A stretch of DNA of 15,653 bases from an uncultured Veillonella sp. (GCA_900544365.1 UQVF01000047.1:1-15653), one strand, 5' to 3'. Positions 6,903-13,724 are shown, counted from the first letter of the stretch. Made by a program: numbers and translations. The notes: a model not told the origin generated them from the letters alone.

Positions 6903-7586
6903 CTAAACTATCAGACCCTGTAGTTCTTGAATCTCATTTTGCATCGCTTCAATAGCATCACTAGACTTCGACGCTTCACGCATATGTTTCAATATGGATT
7001 GTAATGCATCTATTCTTCGTTCTATATATCCTATCCAAACTGGAGATTGTTCTTTTTGTAATAGTGCACCATATTCCCATAACATTGATGTATTAGGCAA
7101 GCTCTTATACACGGATGTAGCTCCTCGCTCTACTAACCATATGTCATAATATTGATTACCCTCTACTAAGCATCTTTCCTGGACAATACCATATCCTAGA
7201 TCTACTAAAAATTGTTTCAACTCGCGCCGATGACTTTGTGGCTGTAATACATACGTAGTTAATAATTCAGGTCCTACTGTAATGATATGTTGCATCAATT
7301 CACCACCCATACCACAAATAACAGCGCAGTCAACCTCTCCCTTTGTGGTAGCAGCTAATCCATCTCCTAATCTACATGTAATATACTCATCTAATTTCCG
7401 CTCCTTCACTAATCCTTTAGCAGACTCCAAAGGCCCTTGGTTGACATCAATAGCAATTACTTGTTTAGCCACTCCCGTTTCTATACATGCTACCGCTAAG
7501 TAACCATGATCTGTTCCTACATCTGCTACTGTTTTGCAGCGTGGAATCATATGTAATACTTGTTCTAATCGTTTTGAAAGTGCCAT
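6903..7586 (-). CDS. trmK: tRNA (adenine(22)-N1)-methyltransferase TrmK
   Basis: This 227-residue SAM-dependent enzyme methylates N1 of A22 in the D-loop of bacterial tRNAs. The family signature L-S-K-R-L is at residues 3-7, followed by the SAM-binding motif I, V-A-D-V-G-T-D-H-G-Y-L (about 20-30). The catalytic-region block C-G-M-G-G-E-L-M is present, then L-Q-P-Q-S-H-R-R. A helical C-terminal region (about 165-227) matches the coiled-coil domain of B. subtilis TrmK. I chose the ATG at 7586, since it begins just before L-S-K-R-L. A GTG at 7598 would add four residues but lies one base from the only Shine-Dalgarno-like GAGG, too close to use; that GAGG is 13 bases from the ATG, so neither is ideal. 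Its own promoter lies just upstream, and the tRNA cluster precedes it. Confidence 0.92.
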   Translation of the reverse strand: MALSKRLEQVLHMIPRCKTVADVGTDHGYLAVACIETGVAKQVIAIDVNQGPLESAKGLVKERKLDEYITCRLGDGLAATTKGEVDCAVICGMGGELMQHIITVGPELLTTYVLQPQSHRRELKQFLVDLGYGIVQERCLVEGNQYYDIWLVERGATSVYKSLPNTSMLWEYGALLQKEQSPVWIGYIERRIDALQSILKHMREASKSSDAIEAMQNEIQELQGLIV

Positions 7587-7654
7587 ATCTACGCTCACAC
7601 CTCTAATCTATCTTTACCGGTAAATATCATATTATTACCTGTCATTTCTCTTTT

Positions 7655-7683
7655 ATTATATAATGAACCTTTATAGATAACAA
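7655..7683 (-). promoter_or_regulatory. trmK promoter overlapping the tRNA terminator T-run
   Basis: TTGTTA (7678-7683), a 17-base spacer and a perfect TATAAT (7655-7660) lie on the minus strand 70 to 100 bases before trmK. The first bases of the -35 are the end of the T-run that terminates the tRNA operon, so the two units are packed with no spare sequence. Initiation is expected near 7648. Confidence 0.68.
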
Positions 7684-7710
7684 AAAAACCATCTCACAAT
7701 GTGAGATGGT
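7682..7710 (-). terminator. Intrinsic terminator of the tRNA operon
   Basis: On the minus strand ACCATCTCAC (7701-7710) pairs perfectly with GTGAGATGGT (7688-7697) across a 3-base loop, followed by a run of seven T. It begins seven bases past the CCA end of the last tRNA. Confidence 0.9.
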
Positions 7711-7716
7711 CTCTTA

Positions 7717-7791
7717 TGGTGGGCCCACCTGGATTTGAACCAGGGACCGACCGGTTATGAGCCGGTTGCTCTACCCCTGAGCTATAGGCCC
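7717..7791 (-). tRNA. tRNA with CAT anticodon (tRNA-Met, or lysidine-modified tRNA-Ile2)
   Basis: A 75-base cloverleaf: acceptor GGGCCTA/TGGGCCC, discriminator A, encoded CCA, anticodon loop CTCATAA on a perfect ACCGG/CCGGT stem, and T-arm CCTGG/CCAGG. The first pair is standard G-C and the anticodon stem lacks the initiator's three G-C pairs, so it is not initiator tRNA. C4-G69 and C5-G68 with A73 match determinants used by TilS in tRNA-Ile2. That suggests an AUA-decoding isoleucine tRNA, but elongator Met tRNAs can look similar. It is last in the four-tRNA operon. Confidence 0.93.
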
Positions 7792-7796
7792 TCGTT

Positions 7797-7882
7797 TGGT
7801 GCGGATGATGGGACTTGAACCCATACGAGCGTACGCTCACCACCCCCTCAAGATGGCGTGTCTGCCATTCCACCACATCCGC
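7797..7882 (-). tRNA. tRNA-Leu (GAG)
   Basis: An 86-base class II tRNA: acceptor GCGGATG/CATCCGC, discriminator A, encoded CCA. The anticodon loop TTGAGGG lies on a CCATC/GGTGG stem, giving anticodon GAG for CUC/CUU. The long variable arm TGAGC-GTAC-GCTC is typical of leucine. It is third in the operon, five bases before the CAT-anticodon tRNA. Confidence 0.95.
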
Positions 7883-7897
7883 ATGAGGATATGTATA

Positions 7898-7973
<76 letters not shown>

Positions 7974-8019
7974 AAACTATGTAAAATATATGAGTTTACT
8001 TAAAAATAGGTAAAAAAAA

Positions 8020-8095
8020 TGGCGACCCCGATCGGATTTGAACCGACGATCTTCGCCGTGACAGGGCGACATGTTAACCGCTACACCACGGGGCC
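8020..8095 (-). tRNA. tRNA-Asp (GTC)
   Basis: A 76-base cloverleaf: acceptor GGCCCCG/CGGGGTC, discriminator G (an aspartate identity base), encoded CCA. The anticodon loop CTGTCAC on a TCGCC/GGCGA stem gives GTC. It is first in the operon, about 12 bases after the predicted transcription start. Eight T's follow the CCA directly, before the 46-base gap to tRNA-Phe. Confidence 0.96.
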
Positions 8096-8114
8096 GTGTA
8101 CTGAGTACTTATAT

Positions 8115-8143
8115 ACTATACCATAGGTATTACATCTTTGCAA
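8115..8143 (-). promoter_or_regulatory. Promoter of the tRNA operon
   Basis: The minus strand reads TTGCAA (8138-8143), a 17-base spacer ending in TGG, and TATAGT (8115-8120), that is, a -35 plus an extended -10. Initiation is expected near 8108, 13 bases before tRNA-Asp. The -35 and spacer lie inside the inverted repeat at 8121-8152. Confidence 0.78.
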
Positions 8144-8152
8144 TACCTATGG
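8121..8152. repeat. Perfect 11-bp inverted repeat covering the tRNA promoter
   Basis: CCATAGGTATT (8121-8131) and AATACCTATGG (8142-8152) are perfect inverted arms with a 10-base spacer. One arm fills the spacer next to the -10; the other overlaps and extends upstream of the -35. This could be an operator, or a hairpin ending the upstream amidase transcript, though no T-run follows on the minus strand. The sequence alone does not decide. Confidence 0.8.
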
Positions 8153-8159
8153 GCAATTT

Positions 8160-8180
8160 TATGCATTCCGAAAATGCATA
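8160..8180 (-). terminator. Weak hairpin after the amidase gene
   Basis: TATGCATT and AATGCATA form a perfect 8-bp stem with a 5-base loop (TTCGG on the minus strand), nine bases past the amidase stop. The tail that follows is AAAATTG, with no T-run, so it is at best a weak or factor-assisted terminator or a 3'-end stabiliser. Confidence 0.4.
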
Positions 8181-8189
8181 GGTGTTCTT

Positions 8190-8978
8190 TTAATAGCAAT
8201 TTGGCTTCCGATCACGGAACACATTGATTTTAGCACGGATATCTTTCACTATATCTACATCGATAGTGACTGTTTGTATTTGCGGTGTTTCATCGCACTC
8301 TAGTAATACTTCACCCCACGGATCTACCACCATAGAATGTCCTGCCATTGACAATTTACCAATAGTTCCACAACCATTGACGCTACAAAAATACATTTGA
8401 TTTTCTATAGCTCTTGCTTGATTCAATATTCTCCAATGATGCAAGCGTAACAGTGGCCATTGAGCAGGCAAAAAGAACAGCTCTATTCCTTGTAATGCAG
8501 ATTTACGAATTAACTCAGGAAATCGAATATCATAACATGTTGCACTGGAGCAAAGCACGCCATCTAATTCAAATTGATGAATAGCCGTACCACCTGTAAA
8601 ATATTGTTCTTCTTTGGCAGGACTAAATCCATGCATTTTATCATAGGTAGATAGTAATTCCCCTTTGCGGTTATACACATAGGTTCTATTGTAAATAGAG
8701 CCTTCTTCTTTGACAGCTACTGATCCACCAAAGATATTCACATGCTCCGATTGTGCCAATTCGCCTAGCAAAGCTTGCGCCCGTTCCCCTGATTCATCTG
8801 CCAGCGCATGTAACTCCGGACCCGTCATAAAGCCCGTATTCCAAGTTTCTGGTAATACTACTACATCTACACCCTGATCAGTCACAGCTCGCACCTTTTC
8901 TGCTAAGGCCTCAAAATTTCTATCTACTTGTCCAACCTCTGTAGCCAATTGAACAATTCCTATTCTTAACTCTCTCAT
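8190..8978 (-). CDS. Nitrilase-superfamily carbon-nitrogen hydrolase (omega-amidase-like)
   Basis: This 262-residue cytoplasmic C-N hydrolase has the complete Glu-Lys-Cys triad: E44 in L-P-E-T-W-N, K114 in Y-D-K-M-H-G-F and C148 in S-A-T-C-Y-D-I-R-F-P-E. The triad spacing and the motif R-F-P-E-L resemble the omega-amidase (YafV/Nit2) branch, which hydrolyses 2-oxoglutaramate or 2-oxosuccinamate. Substrate cannot be fixed from sequence. The ATG at 8978 is preferred because AGGAGG lies four bases upstream. An upstream in-frame ATG at 8999 would add seven residues and overlap cysE. It starts eight bases after the cysE stop, so it is co-transcribed with cysE, probably with cysK. The location might link it to sulfur amino acid salvage, as omega-amidases can act in methionine-related transamination, but that is inference. 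Confidence 0.9.
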   Translation of the reverse strand: MRELRIGIVQLATEVGQVDRNFEALAEKVRAVTDQGVDVVVLPETWNTGFMTGPELHALADESGERAQALLGELAQSEHVNIFGGSVAVKEEGSIYNRTYVYNRKGELLSTYDKMHGFSPAKEEQYFTGGTAIHQFELDGVLCSSATCYDIRFPELIRKSALQGIELFFLPAQWPLLRLHHWRILNQARAIENQMYFCSVNGCGTIGKLSMAGHSMVVDPWGEVLLECDETPQIQTVTIDVDIVKDIRAKINVFRDRKPNCY

Positions 8979-8986
8979 AGTTCCTC

Positions 8987-9613
8987 CTAGATGTGCCATG
9001 CCATATGGTCTGTAAACTCATTTGGCTCTAATGGCAAAGCGTGACGACGTGGTATATAGGAATCTTTATCAAAGCGATCTACCTTAGGTCGACGATAAAT
9101 GATATGGTCCGGTTCCGTTTCAAAAATAATCACATTTTTAGGAACATCTCGCTTAATCACTAAATTGCAGCCTATTTTCGACCCTTTCCCTACCGTAATA
9201 TCACCCAGCACCTTAGTCCCAGCACCTATCAGCACATCATCTTCTACTGTAGGGTGGCGTTTAATCTTCCTAGAATCCATACCGCCTAATGTAACCCCAT
9301 GGAAAAGAGTCACATTATCTCCTATAATAGCGGTTTCACCAATTACAACCCCCATGCCATGGTCAATAAATAATCCCTTGCCAATCTTCGCCCCTGGATG
9401 AATTTCTATACCAGTCACACGACGGGAATGCAATGCCACTCGTCTGGCTAAGGTAAACCACCCCATTCTATATAAACGGTGTGCGAAGAAATGCCAAAAT
9501 AATGCTGTTATATGTGGATATGTCCAAACTACCATAAACCAAGAGGTGGCTGCTGGATCTGATTGTAATACGCGCTGTATATTGTATCGAATAGAATTCC
9601 ATACCTCTCTCAT
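8987..9613 (-). CDS. cysE: Serine O-acetyltransferase
   Basis: This 208-residue enzyme makes O-acetylserine from serine and acetyl-CoA, the first step of cysteine synthesis. A helical N-terminal domain (about 1-65) precedes a left-handed beta-helix of hexapeptide repeats (about 70-165). It has the family blocks E-I-H-P-G-A-K-I-G, I-D-H-G-M-G-V-V-I-G-E-T-A and G-V-T-L-G-G, with the conserved histidines of the acetyltransferase site. The GGGAGG five bases upstream decides the start at 9613. A longer frame from 9640 would begin inside the hairpin at 9632-9659. Length is close to short Firmicute CysE proteins. The C-terminal tail is longer than the minimum and rich in proline and charge. It lies between cysK and the amidase on the same strand, forming a cysteine-synthesis unit. 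Feedback control by CysK binding cannot be judged from the tail, which lacks an obvious terminal isoleucine next to its last acidic residues except W-H-I. Confidence 0.95.
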   Translation of the reverse strand: MREVWNSIRYNIQRVLQSDPAATSWFMVVWTYPHITALFWHFFAHRLYRMGWFTLARRVALHSRRVTGIEIHPGAKIGKGLFIDHGMGVVIGETAIIGDNVTLFHGVTLGGMDSRKIKRHPTVEDDVLIGAGTKVLGDITVGKGSKIGCNLVIKRDVPKNVIIFETEPDHIIYRRPKVDRFDKDSYIPRRHALPLEPNEFTDHMAWHI

Positions 9614-9631
9614 AAATACCTCCCTATACAG

Positions 9632-9663
9632 AGATAGCATGGCCTAGACCATGCTATCTTTTT
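9632..9663. terminator. Perfect 11-bp hairpin between cysK and cysE
   Basis: AGATAGCATGG (9632-9642) and CCATGCTATCT (9649-9659) form a perfect stem with a 6-base loop. A T-run (9659-9663) follows only on the plus strand, so as an intrinsic terminator it works against plus-strand (antisense) transcription. On the minus-strand mRNA it stands 13 bases upstream of the cysE Shine-Dalgarno and may be a processing or partial attenuation site. Confidence 0.6.
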
Positions 9664-9676
9664 GTATCACAATCGA

Positions 9677-10591
9677 TTACGAATGAATCCAATCTACACT
9701 GTCAAATTGAATCATAGATAGATATTTTTCAACTCCATCTGGAGCTACAACAACAACATCTACATCTGGAAATTTACGTCCGTATTGGCGAGCTACCACA
9801 ATAGCTGCCGCTGAAGAAATACCAATACCTATGCCGGTTTCACGCATAAAGTTACCTACTTCTTCAATCGCATCTTCGTCTGTTACGGTTTGCACTTCAT
9901 CCATCAAGGAAGAATCAAAATTTTCCGGAATAAAGCCTGCACCAATCCCTTGAATTTTATGAACTCCACCAGTGCCACGAGAAATAACCGGAGACCCTTC
10001 TGGCTCTACTGCCACTGCTTTAATATACGGATGTTGCTCTTTTAGAGCTTTTGTTACTCCTGTAAAGGTACCACCTGTACCAATACCGGCTACAAAAATA
10101 CCTACATTAGGTACATCCCGCAAAATTTCTTTTGCTGTCGTCTCATAATGTGCATGAGGATTGGCAGGATTCACAAATTGTCCTAATGTCACTGCATTTG
10201 GATAATTATCAAGAATTTCTTGAGCTTTACCAAGCGCACCTTTCATCCCCAATTCTTTAGGCGTTAAAATCAATTGTGCACCATAAGCTTTAATTAATTC
10301 ACGACGTTCTTTACTCATACTTTCGGGCATGATAATAATTGTTTTGATTGATAACATAGCGCCTAGCATAGCTAAAGCAATACCCGTATTACCGCTAGTT
10401 GCTTCTACAATAATGGTATCATTCTTAATTAAGCCTTTTTCCTTCGCATCTTGTAGCATACCAAGAACTGCGCGATCTTTCACACTTCCACCAGCATTAT
10501 ATTTTTCAAGTTTTACATATACATTAGTATCTGGAATTTGATACATTGGTGTATTTCCAATTAAGTCAATTGCATTTTTCACAATAGCCAT
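9677..10591 (-). CDS. cysK: Cysteine synthase (O-acetylserine sulfhydrylase)
   Basis: This 304-residue PLP enzyme joins sulfide to O-acetylserine to give cysteine. The PLP lysine is K38 in N-A-G-G-S-V-K-D-R-A. The asparagine loop T-S-G-N-T-G (about 64-69) that binds the substrate carboxylate and the phosphate loop G-I-G-T-G-G-T-F-T-G (about 170-179) are intact. I-G-N-T-P at 11-15 is the usual N-terminal mark. Length fits CysK-type enzymes without an extra regulatory domain; a cystathionine beta-synthase-like or O-phosphoserine variant cannot be excluded but the cysE neighbour argues for CysK. AGGAG seven bases upstream supports the ATG. A strong promoter lies about 50 bases upstream, so the cysK-cysE-amidase group is a unit that does not need the moeA-like gene before it. 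No T-box or SAM riboswitch fits in the short leader. Confidence 0.95.
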   Translation of the reverse strand: MAIVKNAIDLIGNTPMYQIPDTNVYVKLEKYNAGGSVKDRAVLGMLQDAKEKGLIKNDTIIVEATSGNTGIALAMLGAMLSIKTIIIMPESMSKERRELIKAYGAQLILTPKELGMKGALGKAQEILDNYPNAVTLGQFVNPANPHAHYETTAKEILRDVPNVGIFVAGIGTGGTFTGVTKALKEQHPYIKAVAVEPEGSPVISRGTGGVHKIQGIGAGFIPENFDSSLMDEVQTVTDEDAIEEVGNFMRETGIGIGISSAAAIVVARQYGRKFPDVDVVVVAPDGVEKYLSMIQFDSVDWIHS

Positions 10592-10642
10592 AATAATTCT
10601 CCTCTACTTAGACTTCAATATAAAACACCTAAATTTATTCCT

Positions 10643-10671
10643 ATTTTATAAGTGGGATTTGATTTTGTCAA
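10643..10671 (-). promoter_or_regulatory. cysK promoter
   Basis: The minus strand has a perfect TTGACA (10666-10671), a 17-base spacer and TAAAAT (10643-10648). Initiation is expected near 10636, giving a leader of about 45 bases, too short for a known riboswitch. Confidence 0.8.
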
Positions 10672-10694
10672 CTATATTTTTCTCAGAATTCCAA

Positions 10695-11681
10695 TTATTT
10701 TGATTGAAAGCCACCATGCCCCATACGAATACAATCTTCTTTTGTAATCCGCACATCTGCTAACAAACGTGGTGTAATCACATCAAAAGCACTCGGATTA
10801 TTGTATAATACACCCCCTGGTACACCAAGAACTGGCGTTCCATCCTCTAAATAAGCAATGCAAACCATGGAGCCCGGTAGCACCGGCAACCCATACGTTA
10901 CCAGTTCTTTCGCACAGCGCGCAATAGCTCCCGGTGTTAAGTCATCAGGGTCCACACTCATACCGCCAGTGCAAAAAATAATCTCCGCCCCTTGAGCCTT
11001 CACCTTATCAATGGCATTTACAATTCGATCCGTATTATCCGGCACAATTTCATGAGCCACTAATGTAACACCGTAGTCCGCTACACGTTCTTGAATCACC
11101 GCTGTAAACGCATCTTGAATGCGCCCCGCAAAGACTTCACTGCCCGTCGTAACAATCCCCATTTTCTTACGCATAAATGGGTGCACTTGTATAATTGGCT
11201 CTTTCCCTGCGCGTAGGCGTTTAGCTTCTTCTAATTGCCACGTTTCTAATAAAAGAGGGATACAGCGCATACCTGCTACTGCCTGACCTTCTTTCACAGG
11301 CGTTCCATGTAAACGTGTGACAATAGTCAGTTCCCCTATACTATTAATCTCATAGAGTCCTTCCACATCAACTGTCAATACACCATCGTGATTCGCCAAG
11401 GCTTCAATTTTACCTTGTTGTACAGGAGTAGGTATGAGAGATGGATGCTCACAGAACCGATATAGTTCTTCAGCTACTTGCTCTTCATGAACCAAATCAT
11501 AATCAGACTCTTCCATTACATAAATATGTTCTTTTCCAAGCTGTAGTAATAATGCCACATCTTCTTCACGAATAATATGTCCTCGTTTAAACGGTGTATC
11601 CTTTACCTCACCGATAACGATACGTACAATATCGTGGCAAAGTGCTTGACCTACTGCATCTCTAACATGTATTTCTTTCAT
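10695..11681 (-). CDS. Short MoeA-like molybdopterin-binding protein
   Basis: This 328-residue protein has an N-terminal MoeA-like segment (about 1-60), a middle region and a C-terminal MoCF/MogA-type molybdopterin-binding domain (about 170-300). The latter has the marks G-I-V-T-T-G-S-E-V, a P-D-N-T-D-R turn and C-T-G-G-M-S-V-D-P-D-D. It is shorter than full MoeA (about 400 residues) and seems to lack the C-terminal domain IV, so it may bind molybdopterin or an analogue without being the molybdenum insertase. No other cofactor-synthesis gene is in the window. The ATG at 11681 is one base after the crcB stop (TAG-A-ATG), indicating coupling; an upstream TTG at 11708 inside crcB is a poor alternative. 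GTGGGG eight bases upstream is a weak ribosome-binding site. No hairpin follows it, so transcription may read on into cysK. Confidence 0.85.
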   Translation of the reverse strand: MKEIHVRDAVGQALCHDIVRIVIGEVKDTPFKRGHIIREEDVALLLQLGKEHIYVMEESDYDLVHEEQVAEELYRFCEHPSLIPTPVQQGKIEALANHDGVLTVDVEGLYEINSIGELTIVTRLHGTPVKEGQAVAGMRCIPLLLETWQLEEAKRLRAGKEPIIQVHPFMRKKMGIVTTGSEVFAGRIQDAFTAVIQERVADYGVTLVAHEIVPDNTDRIVNAIDKVKAQGAEIIFCTGGMSVDPDDLTPGAIARCAKELVTYGLPVLPGSMVCIAYLEDGTPVLGVPGGVLYNNPSAFDVITPRLLADVRITKEDCIRMGHGGFQSK

Positions 11682-11682
11682 T

Positions 11683-12060
11683 CTAGTATCCCCACATTCG
11701 TTTACCAATGGTGAAAGCTAGCCCACATAGGCCATACCCAACTAATACCTGCCCTCCCATGTAGGATAGCATAAACCACAGACCTTTTTCCTGTAGCATG
11801 TATCCTTCAAAAATAAAGGTAGAAAACGTTGTGAGCCCACCTAAAAAACCTGTAATACAAAGTAGCTTTATCCAAGATGTTAAATTAGGATGGCCCTCAA
11901 TATAGGCCATACCTATCCCAATTAATAAGGAACCTATAATATTCACAAACACCGTTCCCCATGGATAAATTCCCATTTTAGTAGCCATAAACTGTCCTAT
12001 ACTATAGCGCGTTATCGCCCCTATGGCACTTCCAATGGCTACTGCTATATATACATTCAT
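11683..12060 (-). CDS. crcB: Fluoride-specific ion channel CrcB/Fluc
   Basis: This 125-residue membrane protein exports fluoride as a dual-topology dimer. Four hydrophobic helices span about 3-24, 33-54, 65-88 and 95-118. Family residues are visible: R18 in A-I-T-R-Y, N40 in T-V-F-V-N-I-I-G-S, and G-F-L-G-G-L-T-T-F-S-T-F (71-82), which forms the fluoride pore and central sodium site. Length is typical. GGAG seven bases upstream supports the ATG. It is a single gene, not the tandem crcB pair of some Firmicutes, consistent with a homodimer. I looked for a fluoride riboswitch in the 165 bases upstream and saw no matching fold. The next gene, for the MoeA-like protein, starts one base after its stop, an unusual pairing with no obvious functional link. 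Confidence 0.95.
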   Translation of the reverse strand: MNVYIAVAIGSAIGAITRYSIGQFMATKMGIYPWGTVFVNIIGSLLIGIGMAYIEGHPNLTSWIKLLCITGFLGGLTTFSTFIFEGYMLQEKGLWFMLSYMGGQVLVGYGLCGLAFTIGKRMWGY

Positions 12061-12082
12061 ATTGAAACTCCTTTATTTCTTT

Positions 12083-12088
12083 ATTATA
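12083..12088 (-). promoter_or_regulatory. Candidate -10 element for crcB
   Basis: A perfect TATAAT lies on the minus strand 23 bases before the crcB ATG, giving a very short leader. No convincing -35 is present at 16-18 bases, so the call rests on the -10 alone. Confidence 0.35.
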
Positions 12089-12183
12089 CACTACACTAAG
12101 ATGTTTACATACTATAGCCAGAAAATTTTATTCTTCTTTTTTATATAAGATGTAATAGTTCTAGACTATATAAAGAAACAAAG

Positions 12184-12217
12184 AAAAAGAACTGCCTATT
12201 CCTAAGCAGCTCTTTTT
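12184..12217 (-). terminator. Intrinsic terminator of aspA
   Basis: On the minus strand AAAAAGAGCTGC pairs with GCAGTTCTTTTT (12 bp, one G-U pair) around a 10-base loop, ending in a T-run. It begins nine bases after the aspA stop. Confidence 0.88.
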
Positions 12218-12225
12218 ATATTGCA

Positions 12226-13641
12226 TTACTTTCCAGGATGTTTCACCAAATCTTGGCCTGCAATACCCGGGCGTGTCATTTCTTTTGGAGAAAGAATATA
12301 ATCCATTTCTTCTTTTGTTAACAACCCTTGTTCTAGGATAATTTCTTTCACACTTCGATCAGACTCTAAGGCTTCTTTTGCTAAAGCAGAAGCATTTTCA
12401 TAACCGATATGTGGTAACAAGGCTGTTACGATACCCACAGAACGTTCTAACCAATATTCACATTGTTCTGTATCTACTTCAAGGTCAACCAATAATTTAT
12501 CTACAAATGTATTAACTGCATTTTTTAAGTAACACATAGAGTTGAACAAGTTATACGCAATTACCGGTTCCATAACATTTAGTTCAAATTGTCCATTTTC
12601 TACACCTAGAGAAATCGTTAAATCATTACCGATAACTTGGTAACACGTTTGATTCAACACCTCTGCAATAACTGGATTAACCTTACCTGGCATAATGGAA
12701 GAGCCTGGTTGGCGGGGAGGCAATTTTAACTCACCAATACCACAACGAGGGCCTGATGCCATCAAACGGAAGTCATTAGCCATTTTAATTAACACAAGTG
12801 CGGTTACTTTCAATCCAGAGGAAATATCAGCAAACACATCTGTATTATTAGTGGCATCCACCAAATTGTCAGCTGTAATAAACGGCTCACCTACAACACG
12901 TGATAGTTCATCTACGACAGCCTTAATATAGGTAGGCTCAGCATTTAATCCAGTACCTACGGCAGTAGCTCCCATATTTACCGTATGTGCCTCTAACATA
13001 GCAGATTTAATACGACGAATACCACGACGCACACCAGATGCATAGGCACCCATTTCTTGACCTAATGTGATAGGTACCGCATCTTGCAAATGAGTACGTC
13101 CCATTTTTAAAATTTCTTTGTATTCATCTGCTTTTTTATCTAATTCATCTGCCAAACGTCGAAGAGCCATTAACAAAGGTTTACTTTTCATAATTGCACA
13201 CACTTTGATTGCCGTTGGAAATGTATCATTAGTAGATTGAGCCATATTCACATGGTTATTAGGAGATACAATGTCATACTGACCTTTTTCATATCCTAAG
13301 ATTTCTAATGCACGATTCGCTAAAACTTCATTCATATTCATATTGAAAGAAGTTCCCGCCCCTCCTTGGATAGGGTCTACCGGAAATTGATCATTGAAAT
13401 TACCGCGTACTACTTCATCTGCCGCACGACTAATAGCTTGACCGATTTTTTCGTCTAGACGACCTGTGCTCATATTTGCTAATGCACAAGCTTTTTTTAC
13501 CATAGCCATTGCTTTCACAAAATCTAAGTCGATTTGTTTTCCAGTAATAAAAAAGTTTTCAATACCACGTAAAGTTTGCACACCATAGTACAACTCATCC
13601 GCCAATTCCAATTCTCCTAGAAAATCATGTTCTTTTCTCAT
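12226..13641 (-). CDS. aspA: Aspartate ammonia-lyase (aspartase)
   Basis: This 471-residue enzyme reversibly splits aspartate to fumarate and ammonia. The superfamily signature G-S-S-I-M-P-G-K-V-N-P (313-323) carries the catalytic serine (S315) and K320. S-T-N-D (136-139) and G-R-T-H-L-Q-D (181-187) supply the substrate-binding residues, and Q-G-G-A-G-T-S (92-98) is present. Aspartase rather than class II fumarase is indicated by the close overall match to E. coli AspA, including D-Q-F-P-V-D near 84, I-L-K-M-G-R-T and N-V-M-E-P-V-I. The ATG at 13641 is chosen because GAGG lies seven bases upstream and the family begins with R-K-E-H-D-F-L-G-E; upstream in-frame ATGs at 13680 and after lie inside a leader hairpin. 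It is a monocistronic unit with its own terminator. In an anaerobe its fumarate can serve as terminal electron acceptor. Confidence 0.94.
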   Translation of the reverse strand: MRKEHDFLGELELADELYYGVQTLRGIENFFITGKQIDLDFVKAMAMVKKACALANMSTGRLDEKIGQAISRAADEVVRGNFNDQFPVDPIQGGAGTSFNMNMNEVLANRALEILGYEKGQYDIVSPNNHVNMAQSTNDTFPTAIKVCAIMKSKPLLMALRRLADELDKKADEYKEILKMGRTHLQDAVPITLGQEMGAYASGVRRGIRRIKSAMLEAHTVNMGATAVGTGLNAEPTYIKAVVDELSRVVGEPFITADNLVDATNNTDVFADISSGLKVTALVLIKMANDFRLMASGPRCGIGELKLPPRQPGSSIMPGKVNPVIAEVLNQTCYQVIGNDLTISLGVENGQFELNVMEPVIAYNLFNSMCYLKNAVNTFVDKLLVDLEVDTEQCEYWLERSVGIVTALLPHIGYENASALAKEALESDRSVKEIILEQGLLTKEEMDYILSPKEMTRPGIAGQDLVKHPGK

Positions 13642-13665
13642 AGTATACCTCATTTCATACAACAT

Positions 13666-13683
13666 CAGATGTATCTGCATCTG
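13666..13683 (-). promoter_or_regulatory. Small hairpin in the aspA leader
   Basis: CAGATG and CATCTG form a perfect 6-bp stem with a 6-base loop in the leader, 16 bases upstream of the aspA Shine-Dalgarno. It is short and its role is unknown. Confidence 0.4.
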
Positions 13684-13715
13684 CTGTATAACCTTTGTTT
13701 ATATGATATACCCAT

Positions 13716-13724
13716 ATTATATCA
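13716..13724 (-). promoter_or_regulatory. Proximal aspA promoter (extended -10)
   Basis: The minus strand reads TGA-TATAAT, a perfect -10 with the TGn extension, about 75 bases before the aspA ATG. The -35 (TATTAT at 17 bases) is poor. An inverted repeat ATGTAT-ACAAG-ATACAT covers the spacer and could be an operator. Confidence 0.5.

Noticed and set aside
10592..10694. A T-box or SAM riboswitch controlling cysK
   Set aside because: The promoter leaves a leader of only about 45 bases, with no specifier loop or antiterminator.
12061..12225. A fluoride riboswitch before crcB
   Set aside because: I looked for the pseudoknotted fold and its conserved GATG and CCGC-like segments and saw none; the space holds the aspA terminator and a TATAAT close to crcB.
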